DNA of 10,000 nt from Thiobacillus sp. (GCA_020216925.1 JAIWOL010000013.1:1-10000), one strand, 5' to 3'; counted from the first letter of the stretch, positions 1 to 6,006 are shown. The notes: a model not told the origin generated them from the letters alone. Numbers and translations: made by a program.

Positions 1-763
1 CCGCGACTGGCTCAACACCGCGCTGGGTTATCTGGTCACCCATCGCGCCCGCTCCAAGGTCCGGACCTGGTTTCGCCAGCGCGATATCGGTGAGCAGGTT
101 GCGCTGGGCCGCGCCCTGCTCGACAAGGAAATCAAACGGCTCGGCGCCGTCGAGCCCAATCTGGAAAAGCTCGCGCAGCGGCTCCAGTTCAACAGGCTGG
201 ACGAATTCCTCGCCGCACTGGGGCGGGGAGACGTGGGGCAACGCGATCTCGTCCAGGCCCTGCAGGATGCCGGCAAACTGGCACCGACGGCGCTGCTGCC
301 CACAAGCAGAACGCGCGCCCGCGCCCGCTCAGGCAATCCGGTGGTGATTCCGGGTCTGGGCGACATCCCCTTCACCCTTGCGCGCTGCTGCAAGCCGGCA
401 CCGCCGGACGCCATCGTGGCGTATGCCACGGTGGGCCGCGGTGTGACCGTGCACCGCGCCGACTGCGCAGCCTTGAAGCGAGGCAATCCGGCCCGCATGC
501 TGCCTGCGCAATGGGGCATCGAAGCCGGCGCGGCGTATGAGGTCGAGATTCTCGTGAAAGCATTCGACCGGCAAGGCCTGTTGCGCGACATTTCCGACGT
601 GATCGCCAAGGACAAGCTCGATGTGCTGCGCGTCAACACCGAAAGCCGCGATGAATTCGCGACCATGCGACTGACCGTGCGCGTGCGCGAACTGGCGCAG
701 CTGTCACGGCTGCTGCTGCGCTTGCAGCACGTGCAGAACGTTATCGAGGCGCGGCGGGCCTGA
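1..763 (+). CDS. relA: RelA, (p)ppGpp synthetase, C-terminal part (5' end outside window)
   Basis: This is the regulatory C-terminal third of a long RelA/SpoT homologue; about 253 residues are visible, reading from base 2. RelA makes (p)ppGpp from GTP/GDP and ATP on stalled ribosomes during amino-acid starvation. The segment opens with RDWLNTALGYLVTHRARSKV, the helical linker after the TGS domain, in the form typical of RelA rather than SpoT. A zinc-finger-type domain follows: a Cys-Cys pair (codons 386-391), then His (452) and Cys (464), with the same spacing as C612/C613/H634/C638 of E. coli RelA. The last 75 or so residues form an ACT domain (from about VEILVKAFDRQGLLRDIS). The catalytic domains lie upstream of the window. 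TGA at 761-763. The RelA-versus-SpoT call is by linker similarity and is quite secure. Confidence 0.95.
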   Translation, partial: RDWLNTALGYLVTHRARSKVRTWFRQRDIGEQVALGRALLDKEIKRLGAVEPNLEKLAQRLQFNRLDEFLAALGRGDVGQRDLVQALQDAGKLAPTALLPTSRTRARARSGNPVVIPGLGDIPFTLARCCKPAPPDAIVAYATVGRGVTVHRADCAALKRGNPARMLPAQWGIEAGAAYEVEILVKAFDRQGLLRDISDVIAKDKLDVLRVNTESRDEFATMRLTVRVRELAQLSRLLLRLQHVQNVIEARRA

Positions 764-776
764 ATGTGGCGGCCGC

Positions 777-806
777 CGCCCCACTACCGGACCGGGCGTC
801 TTTTTT
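777..806 (+). terminator. Weak candidate intrinsic terminator after relA
   Basis: A short stem CGCCC (777-781) / GGGCG (794-798) with a 12-nt loop is followed after two bases by six T (801-806). It sits 13 bp after the relA stop, the expected place. The 5-bp stem and large loop make it weak. The rest of 764-858 shows no clear promoter; it contains a GGCGGCCGCC palindrome that is probably just GC-rich sequence. Confidence 0.35.
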
Positions 807-858
807 GCCGTCACGCCCCCGGCAGAAAGCGGCCCTGTGAGCAGATGCAAGACCATAC

Positions 859-1269
859 ATGACGCCTGAGCAAGCAGACGACACGCCGCCTCCGGACACG
901 CCCCGGCCCTGGTGGCGCAACTGGAAAATCATGCTGCCGCTGTGGGGAGCCATAGGCGGGCTGGCCTGGTTCGCCCTGCGCCACAATGTCGACCAGAGCG
1001 TGGTGGCGGGCAGCGTGGTGGCCATCGGCCTGATCTCGAATGCGTTTGCCTGGCTGCTGGGGGTGATCGCCCTGGTGCCGGTCATCGGGCCGATCATCGT
1101 CAAGGTGCTCTCGGCCGGTTTCATCTGGCTGCTCAACGCGCTGGGCTATCTGGTGTCGTACATCGCCATCCGGCGCGGCTATTCGAAGGATGTGCTTACC
1201 TATCGCGGCCTCACGGTCGCGCTCATCATCGGCATCGTCATAGGCTTCGTGATCGGCAGGCTGGTGTAG
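859..1269 (+). CDS. Small integral membrane protein, unknown function
   Basis: A 136-residue protein that I do not recognise as a named family. The first 25 residues are polar and proline-rich (DDTPPPDTPRP) and followed by WWRNWK, giving a basic edge before the membrane. The rest is very hydrophobic. Likely membrane segments lie at about residues 28-43, 50-75, 77-105 (with Pro/Gly breaks, VPVIGPIIVKVLSAG) and 117-136 (VALIIGIVIGFVIGRLV). The basic stretch RRGYSKD lies between the last two. No catalytic or metal-binding motif is visible. ATG at 859 has only a poor upstream ribosome site; no in-frame alternative looks better. It is 95 bp after relA, possibly separated by a weak terminator. Its last 32 bp overlap the 3' end of mnmH on the other strand. 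Coding is supported by a clean membrane-protein composition, which the overlapping plus-strand frame lacks. Confidence 0.8.
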   Translation: MTPEQADDTPPPDTPRPWWRNWKIMLPLWGAIGGLAWFALRHNVDQSVVAGSVVAIGLISNAFAWLLGVIALVPVIGPIIVKVLSAGFIWLLNALGYLVSYIAIRRGYSKDVLTYRGLTVALIIGIVIGFVIGRLV

Positions 1270-2329
1270 CCGGAGACAAGCTGGCTGCCGGCCAGGACGC
1301 AAGAATCCTGTCCGCGAGCGCTCGCAGGCTGGCGGGGCCGAGATCGGGCGTGCTGAGGCTGATATCGTCCGGCCCCGGCGCGTAATTGTGCGCCAGCGAT
1401 TTGCGGTAGGCCGGGTCGTAATGCTGTTCGAGCAGGCTCGCCACCAGTTCGGGCCATGCCCCCGCACTTGCCAGCGCCTGCCAGCTGGCAACGGTCTGTC
1501 TGCCCCGGAGTTCGGCCAGATGCGCAAGACGCGCGTTGAGCATGCCGGGGGCCGCGAGAAAATGCGCGTAATCCTCGATCAGCAATTGAACCCGGGCCGA
1601 TAACGGCGCTTCGATGCGTATGCACGGACTGCTGCGCATGGCGGCGATCAGGGCCTCGGGGACCGTGAGCGCGCCGATGCGCTTGCTTTCGGATTCCACA
1701 TACACCGGCCGCGCCGGGTCGAATCGACTGAGCGCGGACCAGACCGCGCTCTCGAAGCCTTTTTGCGCAGGTTGCGGGTCATCCGGGCGGGCACCGAGCA
1801 AAGACCCGCGGTGCGCAGCCAGGTCTTCCAGATCGAGCACCTGCGCCCCTGCCTGCTGCAGTGCGGCGAGAAGGCGGCTTTTCCCGCTTCCGGTGGGGCC
1901 GCTGACGACACGGTAGTGCAGGGTGGCGGGCAAACGCGCGAGCTCGGCAACGACGTGCCGGCGATAGGCCTTGTACCCGCCTTCCAGCTGCGCGGCGGCA
2001 AAACCGATCTTCTGCAGGATATGCGTCATCGCGCCGCTGCGGTTGCCGCCCCGCCAGCAATACACCAGGGGGCGATAGTGCCTGGGTTTGTCCGCAAACC
2101 AGGTTTCGAGATGCCGCGCGATGTTGTGCGAGATCAGCGCCGCCCCCACTTTCTTGGCCTCGAAGGGGGAGACCTGTTTGTACAGCGTGCCGACGCGCGC
2201 GCGTTCGTCATTGTCGAGCACGGGCAAATTGATCGCGCCCGGGGCGTGGTCTGCCGCGAATTCGCCGGGCGAACGGACGTCGATCACCTCGTCAAAGCGG
2301 GCCAAGTCTGCTACGGTGGCGGCGCGCAA
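1238..2329 (-). CDS. mnmH: tRNA 2-selenouridine synthase MnmH (SelU/YbbB)
   Basis: MnmH replaces sulfur by selenium on 2-thiouridine at tRNA wobble position 34, using selenophosphate from SelD, via a geranylated intermediate. An N-terminal rhodanese domain carries the active-site loop YCWRGGNRS with its catalytic Cys (equivalent to Cys97 of E. coli YbbB). A P-loop GPTGSGKS follows at the start of the C-terminal ATPase-like domain, then DLEDLAAHRGS and VYVESESKRIG, all typical of the family. Start: the frame is open to a TTG at 2371 (377 residues), but that would overlap the selD start. The TTG at 2329 (363 residues) gives the usual short lead into FDEVIDVRSP and has AAGGGGA (2340-2346) 10 nt upstream, so I prefer it. 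The 3' end overlaps the neighbouring membrane-protein gene by 32 bp. It is divergent from selD with 18 bp between starts, a functional pairing. Function is secure; the start is uncertain. Confidence 0.93.
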   Translation of the reverse strand: MRAATVADLARFDEVIDVRSPGEFAADHAPGAINLPVLDNDERARVGTLYKQVSPFEAKKVGAALISHNIARHLETWFADKPRHYRPLVYCWRGGNRSGAMTHILQKIGFAAAQLEGGYKAYRRHVVAELARLPATLHYRVVSGPTGSGKSRLLAALQQAGAQVLDLEDLAAHRGSLLGARPDDPQPAQKGFESAVWSALSRFDPARPVYVESESKRIGALTVPEALIAAMRSSPCIRIEAPLSARVQLLIEDYAHFLAAPGMLNARLAHLAELRGRQTVASWQALASAGAWPELVASLLEQHYDPAYRKSLAHNYAPGPDDISLSTPDLGPASLRALADRILASWPAASLSPATPACRSRSL

Positions 2330-2347
2330 AATCGGGATTTCCCCTTC

Positions 2348-3388
2348 ATGGTCACAATCAAACTCACGCAATTCTCACACGGCGGCGGATGCGGCTGCAA
2401 AATCGCCCCGGCGGTATTGAAGGACATTCTCTCGCGGTCGGCCCCCATGAGCGGGTTCAGCGACTTGCTGGTGGGTACCGAAACCTCGGATGACGCCGCG
2501 GTCTACCGGCTCAATGACGCGCAGGCCATAGTCGCCACCACCGATTTTTTCATGCCCATCGTCGACGATGCGTTCGACTTTGGCCGCATCGCGGCGACGA
2601 ATGCCCTGTCGGACATCTATGCCATGGGCGGCAAGCCGCTGTTTGCGCTGGCGATTGTCGGAATGCCGGTCGGCAAGCTGCCGGTCGAAACCATACGCGA
2701 GATCCTCGCGGGAGGGGAAGCCGTGTGCCGCGCCGCAGGCATCCCGGTTGCGGGGGGACATTCGATCGATGCCCCCGAGCCGATTTATGGCCTGGTGGGA
2801 ATCGGGGTGGTACACCCCGAGCGGATCAAGCGCAACAGCGCCGCGCGGCCGGGAGACGTATTGATACTGGGCAAACCGCTGGGGGTTGGCATCCTGTCGG
2901 CCGCCCTGAAGAAGGGCGCGCTTTCGGACGCTGGCTATCGCAAGATGATCGAAACGACGACACAGCTCAATGCCGTGGGCACGCGCCTGGGGGAAATCGA
3001 CGGGGTTCATGCAATGACCGATGTCACCGGCTTTGCCCTGCTCGGTCACCTGCTGGAAATCGCGCGGGGTTCAGGACTGACGGCCCGCGTCGAGTGGTCT
3101 CGGGTGCCCAGGATCGCCGAGGCCGTGGCCCTTGCCGAAGCGGGGGTGGCTACCGGCGCGGCGGATCGCAATTGGGCAAGCTATGGTCACGAGGTGGATA
3201 CTGGCGCAGGGGTGGCCGAATGGCAGCGCAAGTTTTTGTGTGATCCGCAAACCAGTGGTGGTTTGCTGGTGGCGTGCGCGCCCGAGGCAGCAGCACACGT
3301 AAAAGCAGTATTCAGACAGGCGGGTTTTGCCGAAGCAGCCGCCATCGGCGAACTCGGCGCGGGGGCAGCGCGGGTCGGTGTCGTCTAG
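2348..3388 (+). CDS. selD: Selenide, water dikinase (selenophosphate synthetase)
   Basis: SelD makes monoselenophosphate from selenide and ATP, the selenium donor for selenouridine in tRNA and for selenocysteine. The product is 346 residues, against 347 for E. coli SelD, and aligns with it throughout. The N-terminal LTQFSHGGGCGCK holds the catalytic Cys15 and Lys18 (Cys17/Lys20 in E. coli); the catalytic codon is TGC, not TGA, so this is the cysteine form. Further family blocks are ETSDDAAVY, TTDFFMPIVDDAFDFGRIAA, AMGGKP, AGGHSIDAPEP, MTDVTGFALLGHL and LCDPQTSGG near the C terminus. The ATG at 2348 is chosen because it gives the family's normal N terminus; the frame is open far upstream, but that sequence is antisense to mnmH. 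No clear Shine-Dalgarno precedes it. No selA, selB or tRNA-Sec gene lies in the window, and the adjacent mnmH suggests tRNA modification is at least one use of its product. Confidence 0.96.
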   Translation: MVTIKLTQFSHGGGCGCKIAPAVLKDILSRSAPMSGFSDLLVGTETSDDAAVYRLNDAQAIVATTDFFMPIVDDAFDFGRIAATNALSDIYAMGGKPLFALAIVGMPVGKLPVETIREILAGGEAVCRAAGIPVAGGHSIDAPEPIYGLVGIGVVHPERIKRNSAARPGDVLILGKPLGVGILSAALKKGALSDAGYRKMIETTTQLNAVGTRLGEIDGVHAMTDVTGFALLGHLLEIARGSGLTARVEWSRVPRIAEAVALAEAGVATGAADRNWASYGHEVDTGAGVAEWQRKFLCDPQTSGGLLVACAPEAAAHVKAVFRQAGFAEAAAIGELGAGAARVGVV

Positions 3389-3561
3389 ACCACCCGGAGG
3401 CTGGCGGGCTTGCGGTCTTCGTCGCGTCGCCCGCAGGGGGACACGCGGCGGTCGACCGTTACCCCGGCAGGGAGCGCGGCGCCGCGCGGCGCGATGCGGC
3501 GATCGCCAAGACGGCGTTCGAGCGGAATGAATTCAACCTGATAAACGGGCAGGGCGGCCAT
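3385..3561 (-). CDS. Small Arg-rich protein (58 aa), unknown function
   Basis: A short open frame that fills most of the gap between selD and smpB. ATG at 3559-3561 is preceded by a good ribosome site AGGGGA (complement of 3569-3574) 7 nt upstream, and farther up by a plausible promoter. The 58-residue product begins MAALPVYQVEFIPLERRLGD and carries repeated Arg pairs with acidic neighbours: ERRLGDRR (15-22), DRRV (37-40) and GRRDEDRK (44-51), with one Cys at 43. No membrane segment or signal peptide is visible. About three quarters of codons end in G or C, in line with the surrounding genes. It converges on selD, and the two TAG stops share one CTAG palindrome (3385-3388). I do not recognise a family, although short proteins with ERR..DRR repeats occur in proteobacteria. 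Evidence for coding is the ribosome site, codon use and fit; there is no homology support. Confidence 0.6.
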   Translation of the reverse strand: MAALPVYQVEFIPLERRLGDRRIAPRGAALPAGVTVDRRVSPCGRRDEDRKPASLRVV

Positions 3562-3591
3562 GTGCGTATCCCCTGTGTCGATTTGTTGACG

Positions 3592-3621
3592 ATTTTAGTC
3601 GGGATTCCGACAAATTTACAA
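3592..3621 (-). promoter_or_regulatory. Candidate sigma-70 promoter with an internal dyad, upstream of the small gene
   Basis: On the minus strand TTGTAA (3616-3621) and TAAAAT (3592-3597) are separated by 18 bp. Transcription would start near 3585, giving a leader of roughly 24 nt before the ATG at 3561. The spacer contains the inverted repeat GTCGG-GATT-CCGAC (plus-strand 3598-3611), a possible operator. The remaining sequence from 3622 to the smpB stop at 3684 shows a CAGCCGGCTG palindrome but no convincing terminator for smpB. Confidence 0.5.
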
Positions 3622-3683
3622 TTGGCTGGACAGCCGGCTGGTAGAAAAATTCCACCGCTCGTCGGGGGAAACGCGCAACAGGC

Positions 3684-4133
3684 TCAGCGCTGGGCCGTGC
3701 GAAGCAGACGCTGCTTTTCGCGCTGCCACTCGCGCTCTTTCTCGGCGGCACGCTTGTCATGCTGTTTTTTGCCCTTGGCCAGGCCAACGCTGAGTTTGAT
3801 GCGCCCGCGGGTGTAGTGCAGGTCCAGCGGCATCAGGGTATAGCCGGCACGTTCGGTGCGACCGATCAGCTTGTCGATTTCACTGGCGTGCAGCAACAGT
3901 TTGCGGGTGCGGGTCGGGTCGGGCAGAACATGGGTTGAGGCCGTGGCCAGCGGACTGATATGGCAGCCGATCAACCAGATGGCGCCATTCTTCACCACCA
4001 CGTAGGCTTCCTTCAATTGCACCCGGCCGGCGCGGATCGATTTGACTTCCCAGCCTTCGAGCACGAGCCCCGCCTCGTATTTTTCCTCGATGAAATAATC
4101 GTGGAAGGCTTTTTTGTTATCGACGATGCTCAT
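3684..4133 (-). CDS. smpB: SsrA-binding protein SmpB
   Basis: SmpB binds tmRNA and brings it to stalled ribosomes for trans-translation, which frees the ribosome and tags the unfinished protein. The 149-residue product shows the family throughout: [20 protein letters not shown] at the N terminus, the [10 protein letters not shown] tmRNA-binding loop, the RTRKLLLH segment, and [12 protein letters not shown] leading into the basic C-terminal tail that folds as a helix in the mRNA channel. The frame is open seven codons further to a TTG at 4154, but the ATG at 4133 gives the standard [10 protein letters not shown] start. The Shine-Dalgarno is weak. It is divergent from ratA with a 50-bp gap, an arrangement that is common in Betaproteobacteria and Gammaproteobacteria. 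Confidence 0.97.
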   Translation of the reverse strand: MSIVDNKKAFHDYFIEEKYEAGLVLEGWEVKSIRAGRVQLKEAYVVVKNGAIWLIGCHISPLATASTHVLPDPTRTRKLLLHASEIDKLIGRTERAGYTLMPLDLHYTRGRIKLSVGLAKGKKQHDKRAAEKEREWQREKQRLLRTAQR

Positions 4134-4183
4134 GTCTGACCGGCTTGCGTACAATTCTTGATTTTACAAGCCTTTGGGTCGAG
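4134..4183. promoter_or_regulatory. Divergent smpB/ratA control region
   Basis: The 50-bp gap holds two A/T-rich -10-like hexamers on opposite strands: TACAAT on the plus strand (4150-4155) toward ratA, and TAAAAT on the minus strand (4161-4166) toward smpB. Neither has a good -35 at the usual distance, so both are tentative and may depend on other sequence. The two candidate -10 elements are only 5 bp apart, so polymerases could exclude each other if both are real. Confidence 0.35.
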
Positions 4184-4618
4184 ATGGCGCGTGTGGAGAA
4201 GAGCGTGCTGGTGGGGCATACGCCGGAACGCATGTTTGAGCTGGTCGACCGGGTGGAGGATTACCCGGCCTTCCTGCCCTGGTGCGGTGGAACAGAACTG
4301 ATACAGCGCGACGCGAGCCGGACGGTGGCGACCATCCACATTGCCTATCTGGGCATACGCCAGAGCTTTACCACCGAAAACACCAAGACCTATCCGAAGG
4401 AGATGCGGATACAACTGCGGGATGGCCCGTTTGCCGAACTCGAAGGGGACTGGGTGTTCACGCCGCTCGGTCAGGACGCCTGCAAGATCGAATTCCGCCT
4501 GCACTACGTGTTTTCGAGCCGGGTACTGGAAACCGTGCTGGCCCCCGTGTTCAGCCATATCACCAGCACCTTCGTCGATGCCTTCGTGAAGCGTGCGGAC
4601 GAGGTATACGCGGCTTGA
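4184..4618 (+). CDS. ratA: RatA / COQ10-like START-domain protein
   Basis: A 144-residue SRPBCC/START-fold protein of the polyketide cyclase / COQ10 family. E. coli RatA was described as a toxin that blocks joining of ribosomal subunits, whereas the eukaryotic homologue COQ10 binds ubiquinone, so the physiological role here is not settled by sequence. Family features seen: [20 protein letters not shown] at the N terminus, [11 protein letters not shown], the LRDGPF block, [10 protein letters not shown] and a C-terminal amphipathic helix ([20 protein letters not shown]). The ATG at 4184 is chosen over the first in-frame codon of the longer open frame at 4145, because it gives the standard N terminus; GGGTCGAG lies just upstream as a weak ribosome site. 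Its TGA overlaps the TTG start of rnfH, so the two genes are probably translated together. Confidence 0.93.
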   Translation: MARVEKSVLVGHTPERMFELVDRVEDYPAFLPWCGGTELIQRDASRTVATIHIAYLGIRQSFTTENTKTYPKEMRIQLRDGPFAELEGDWVFTPLGQDACKIEFRLHYVFSSRVLETVLAPVFSHITSTFVDAFVKRADEVYAA

Positions 4619-4956
4619 GCAGCGGCGTCATCCAGGTGGAAGTCGTCTATGCCCTGCCCGCGGTCCAGTCCCTGGTGCGTGTCGCGCTGGCGGAAGGCGC
4701 CACGGTCGGCGACGCGATTCGTGCGTCGGGCCTGCTGGAGGCCCATCCCGACATCGATCTTGCCAGGAACAAGGTTGGCGTTTTCAGCAAACTGGTCAAG
4801 CTCGACGAAAAGGTGCGGGACCGCGACCGGGTGGAAATTTACCGGCCGCTTCTGGCCGACCCGAAGGAAGTCCGGCGCAAACGGGCCGAAGAGGGCAAGG
4901 TCACCAAGAAAGGCGGCGGCGACGCTCCGGCCGCAGACTCCGCCGGGCCCGCCTGA
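4615..4956 (+). CDS. rnfH: RnfH/RatB family ubiquitin-fold protein
   Basis: A 113-residue member of the UPF0125 family (E. coli RatB/RnfH), a small beta-grasp protein whose biochemical role is not known; the name comes from linkage to rnf genes in some bacteria. The match is clear: [51 protein letters not shown] and [20 protein letters not shown]. The last 20 residues are a Lys/Gly/Ala tail beyond the usual end. Start is TTG at 4615, in a TTGA overlap with the ratA stop; GAGG lies about 10 nt upstream inside ratA. No ATG or GTG gives a complete N terminus, since the next GTG would cut off the first strand. Coupled to ratA, and convergent with the DUF4124 gene with only 6 bp between stops. Confidence 0.93.
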   Translation: MSSGVIQVEVVYALPAVQSLVRVALAEGATVGDAIRASGLLEAHPDIDLARNKVGVFSKLVKLDEKVRDRDRVEIYRPLLADPKEVRRKRAEEGKVTKKGGGDAPAADSAGPA

Positions 4957-4962
4957 TCGACC

Positions 4963-5451
4963 CTACCTGCAGTTTTCCGCAACGGCTTTCTGGCTGCTGG
5001 CCAATGCTTGCGCCCGCGCCCGATCGTCGAGGTAGACACGCTGTCCCGCAGTATTGGTCGAGTAGACGCGCGTTTTGTTCTGCAGCGTGACGAGGTTGTT
5101 GCGCGCCTTGTCGCAGTTTTCCCGCTTGAGGCGGGCCTGCTCGGCTTCCTTGCCGGCCTTGGCCTTGGCTTCTTCGTCTTCCTTCAGGCGTTTCTGGTAA
5201 GCCTGCTCGCGCGCGCTGAGCGACTGGGTAGCCTGCTCGCTGATCGCGGCCTCGGCGGCGGACGCCCCCCGCACGGTCTGGGCGCCGACAGTAGGGGGCT
5301 GGTCGGAATAATGCACCTTGCCCGAGCCGTCGACCCATTTGTAGAGCTCACCCGCAGCAGGCAGGGCAAACAGCGCGCAAACAAAAAACAAAAGCCCTCC
5401 GGCGCGAGACCGGAAGGCTTGCTTGATGACGGTGCAGAGCGGATCAGTCAC
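4963..5451 (-). CDS. DUF4124 domain-containing exported protein
   Basis: A 162-residue protein with a DUF4124 module, recognised from ELYKWVDGSGKVHYSDQPP (about residues 35-53). This domain is common in proteobacterial periplasmic proteins and its function is unknown. A signal peptide is visible: basic residues at 14-16, hydrophobic LLFFVCALFALPAAG, and likely cleavage after AAG near residue 34. Residues 70-115 are highly charged and likely coiled coil (QKRLKEDEEAKAKAGKEAE); Cys118 and Cys161 could pair in the periplasm. Start: the only good choice is GTG at 5451, which overlaps the lipoprotein stop by 8 bp and has a weak ribosome site. The TTG at 5391 has GGAGG close upstream but would remove the basic part of the signal peptide. 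A strong terminator hairpin for the upstream gene lies inside codons 11-24, so expression probably relies on read-through or on an unseen promoter. Confidence 0.85.
   Translation of the reverse strand: MTDPLCTVIKQAFRSRAGGLLFFVCALFALPAAGELYKWVDGSGKVHYSDQPPTVGAQTVRGASAAEAAISEQATQSLSAREQAYQKRLKEDEEAKAKAGKEAEQARLKRENCDKARNNLVTLQNKTRVYSTNTAGQRVYLDDRARAQALASSQKAVAENCR
5381..5420 (-). terminator. Strong intrinsic terminator after the lipoprotein gene, inside the DUF4124 gene start
   Basis: On the minus strand an 11-bp stem (5420-5410 with 5402-5392, one G-U pair) closes a 7-nt loop and is followed directly by TTTTGTTTTTTG. It lies 24 bp after the lipoprotein TGA (5444-5446), where a terminator is expected. 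It also lies within the first 24 codons of the downstream gene, so the T tract encodes the Leu/Phe core of that gene's signal peptide. Confidence 0.85.
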
Positions 5452-5800
5452 CGACTTTCAGCATCGGGTAGTTGAGCTGGGCCAGACCTTTTTGCACGTG
5501 GTCATTGACGATCTTGACCTGCTTCATCACGGTTTCGCTGTCGCCTTTTTCGGCAGCGGCTTCAGCAGCTTTCAGGGCGTTTTCTGCGGTAGTCCACAGT
5601 GCGTTCTTGGCCCTTGCGTCCTTTACGGCTGCCTGGGCGCCGGCCAGGGCGGCCTTGGCTTCAGCGCTGATTTCGGCCTTGGCCGGGGCGGCAGGGGTGG
5701 CCGCAGCCGCCGGTTTGGCCGGCTGGTTGACGTAGAGGTCGGCGCAACCGGACAGACCCAGCAGGGCGGCGGCGGTCAGGGCAAACAGAATTTTGGACAT
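5444..5800 (-). CDS. Small Ala-rich outer-membrane-type lipoprotein
   Basis: A 118-residue lipoprotein of unknown function. The N terminus MSKILFALTAAALLGLSGC has a basic residue, a hydrophobic core and a lipobox LSGC, with Cys19 as the lipidated residue. Asp21 at +3 from Met-processing, that is position +2 after the Cys (C-A-D), is not the classical +2 Asp inner-membrane signal, so outer-membrane sorting is likely but inferred. A Pro/Ala-rich linker (about 26-40) leads to an Ala/Lys/Glu-rich region (42-105), probably a helical coiled coil, ending in LAQLNYPMLKVGD. It resembles small helical lipoproteins of the Lpp/DUF4398 kind in composition only; I do not assign a family. ATG at 5800 has a good ribosome site, AGGAGA, 8 nt upstream. 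It has its own promoter and terminator, which suggests a well-expressed single gene. Confidence 0.9.
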   Translation of the reverse strand: MSKILFALTAAALLGLSGCADLYVNQPAKPAAAATPAAPAKAEISAEAKAALAGAQAAVKDARAKNALWTTAENALKAAEAAAEKGDSETVMKQVKIVNDHVQKGLAQLNYPMLKVGD

Positions 5801-5892
5801 GAATGGGATCTCCTCTGAGTTTTATGTTCGACGGACACAGGACGGGTGAATCTTGGCCCTGCGTACCAACAGGCAGTTGCAATGCTTGCACA

Positions 5893-5921
5893 AAGTTAGC
5901 CGCATCAACCACGCGAGTCAA
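5893..5921 (-). promoter_or_regulatory. Candidate sigma-70 promoter for the lipoprotein gene
   Basis: Minus strand TTGACT (5916-5921) and TAACTT (5893-5898) are separated by exactly 17 bp. The transcript would start near 5886, leaving an untranslated leader of about 85 nt before the ATG at 5800, longer than usual for this window. No clear regulatory fold was recognised in that leader. Confidence 0.55.
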
Positions 5922-5941
5922 CCGCATCGTCCGGCTTTTGG

Positions 5942-5961
5942 CTTGGTAGTTTACGACCAAG
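5942..5961. promoter_or_regulatory. Inverted repeat upstream of guaB, possible operator
   Basis: CTTGGT (5942-5947) and ACCAAG (5956-5961) form a perfect 6-bp inverted repeat separated by 8 bp. It lies 16 bp upstream of the guaB -35 and also upstream of the lipoprotein promoter, so a bound regulator could affect either gene. Spacing and size suit a dimeric regulator, but a 6-bp repeat can also arise by chance. Confidence 0.3.
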
Positions 5962-5977
5962 GGCGCGCGGCTGCGGT

Positions 5978-6006
5978 TTGTCGGCAGTGGAGCGCCCGCG
6001 TATAAT
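5978..6006 (+). promoter_or_regulatory. guaB promoter (sigma-70)
   Basis: TTGTCG (5978-5983), a 17-bp spacer, and a consensus TATAAT (6001-6006) make this the best promoter in the window. Transcription would start near 6013, about 18 nt before the guaB ATG. The bases right after the -10 are CCGGCT; a GC-rich discriminator of this kind is known to make promoters sensitive to ppGpp, and guaB is a classical stringently controlled gene in E. coli. Stringent control here is therefore a reasonable inference, not something the sequence proves. Confidence 0.8.

Noticed and set aside
771..780. GGCGGCCGCC palindrome after relA
   Set aside because: Perfect but only GC sequence in a GC-rich gap, with no spacing to a promoter. 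I treat it as chance.
1763..2347. Long upstream extension of the selD reading frame
   Set aside because: The extra residues match no SelD; this stretch is antisense to mnmH. The ATG at 2348 yields the normal family N terminus.
3274..3816. 180-codon plus-strand frame across the selD end, the gap and part of smpB
   Set aside because: It overlaps two certain genes, has no ribosome site and no family resemblance. The minus-strand small gene explains the gap better.
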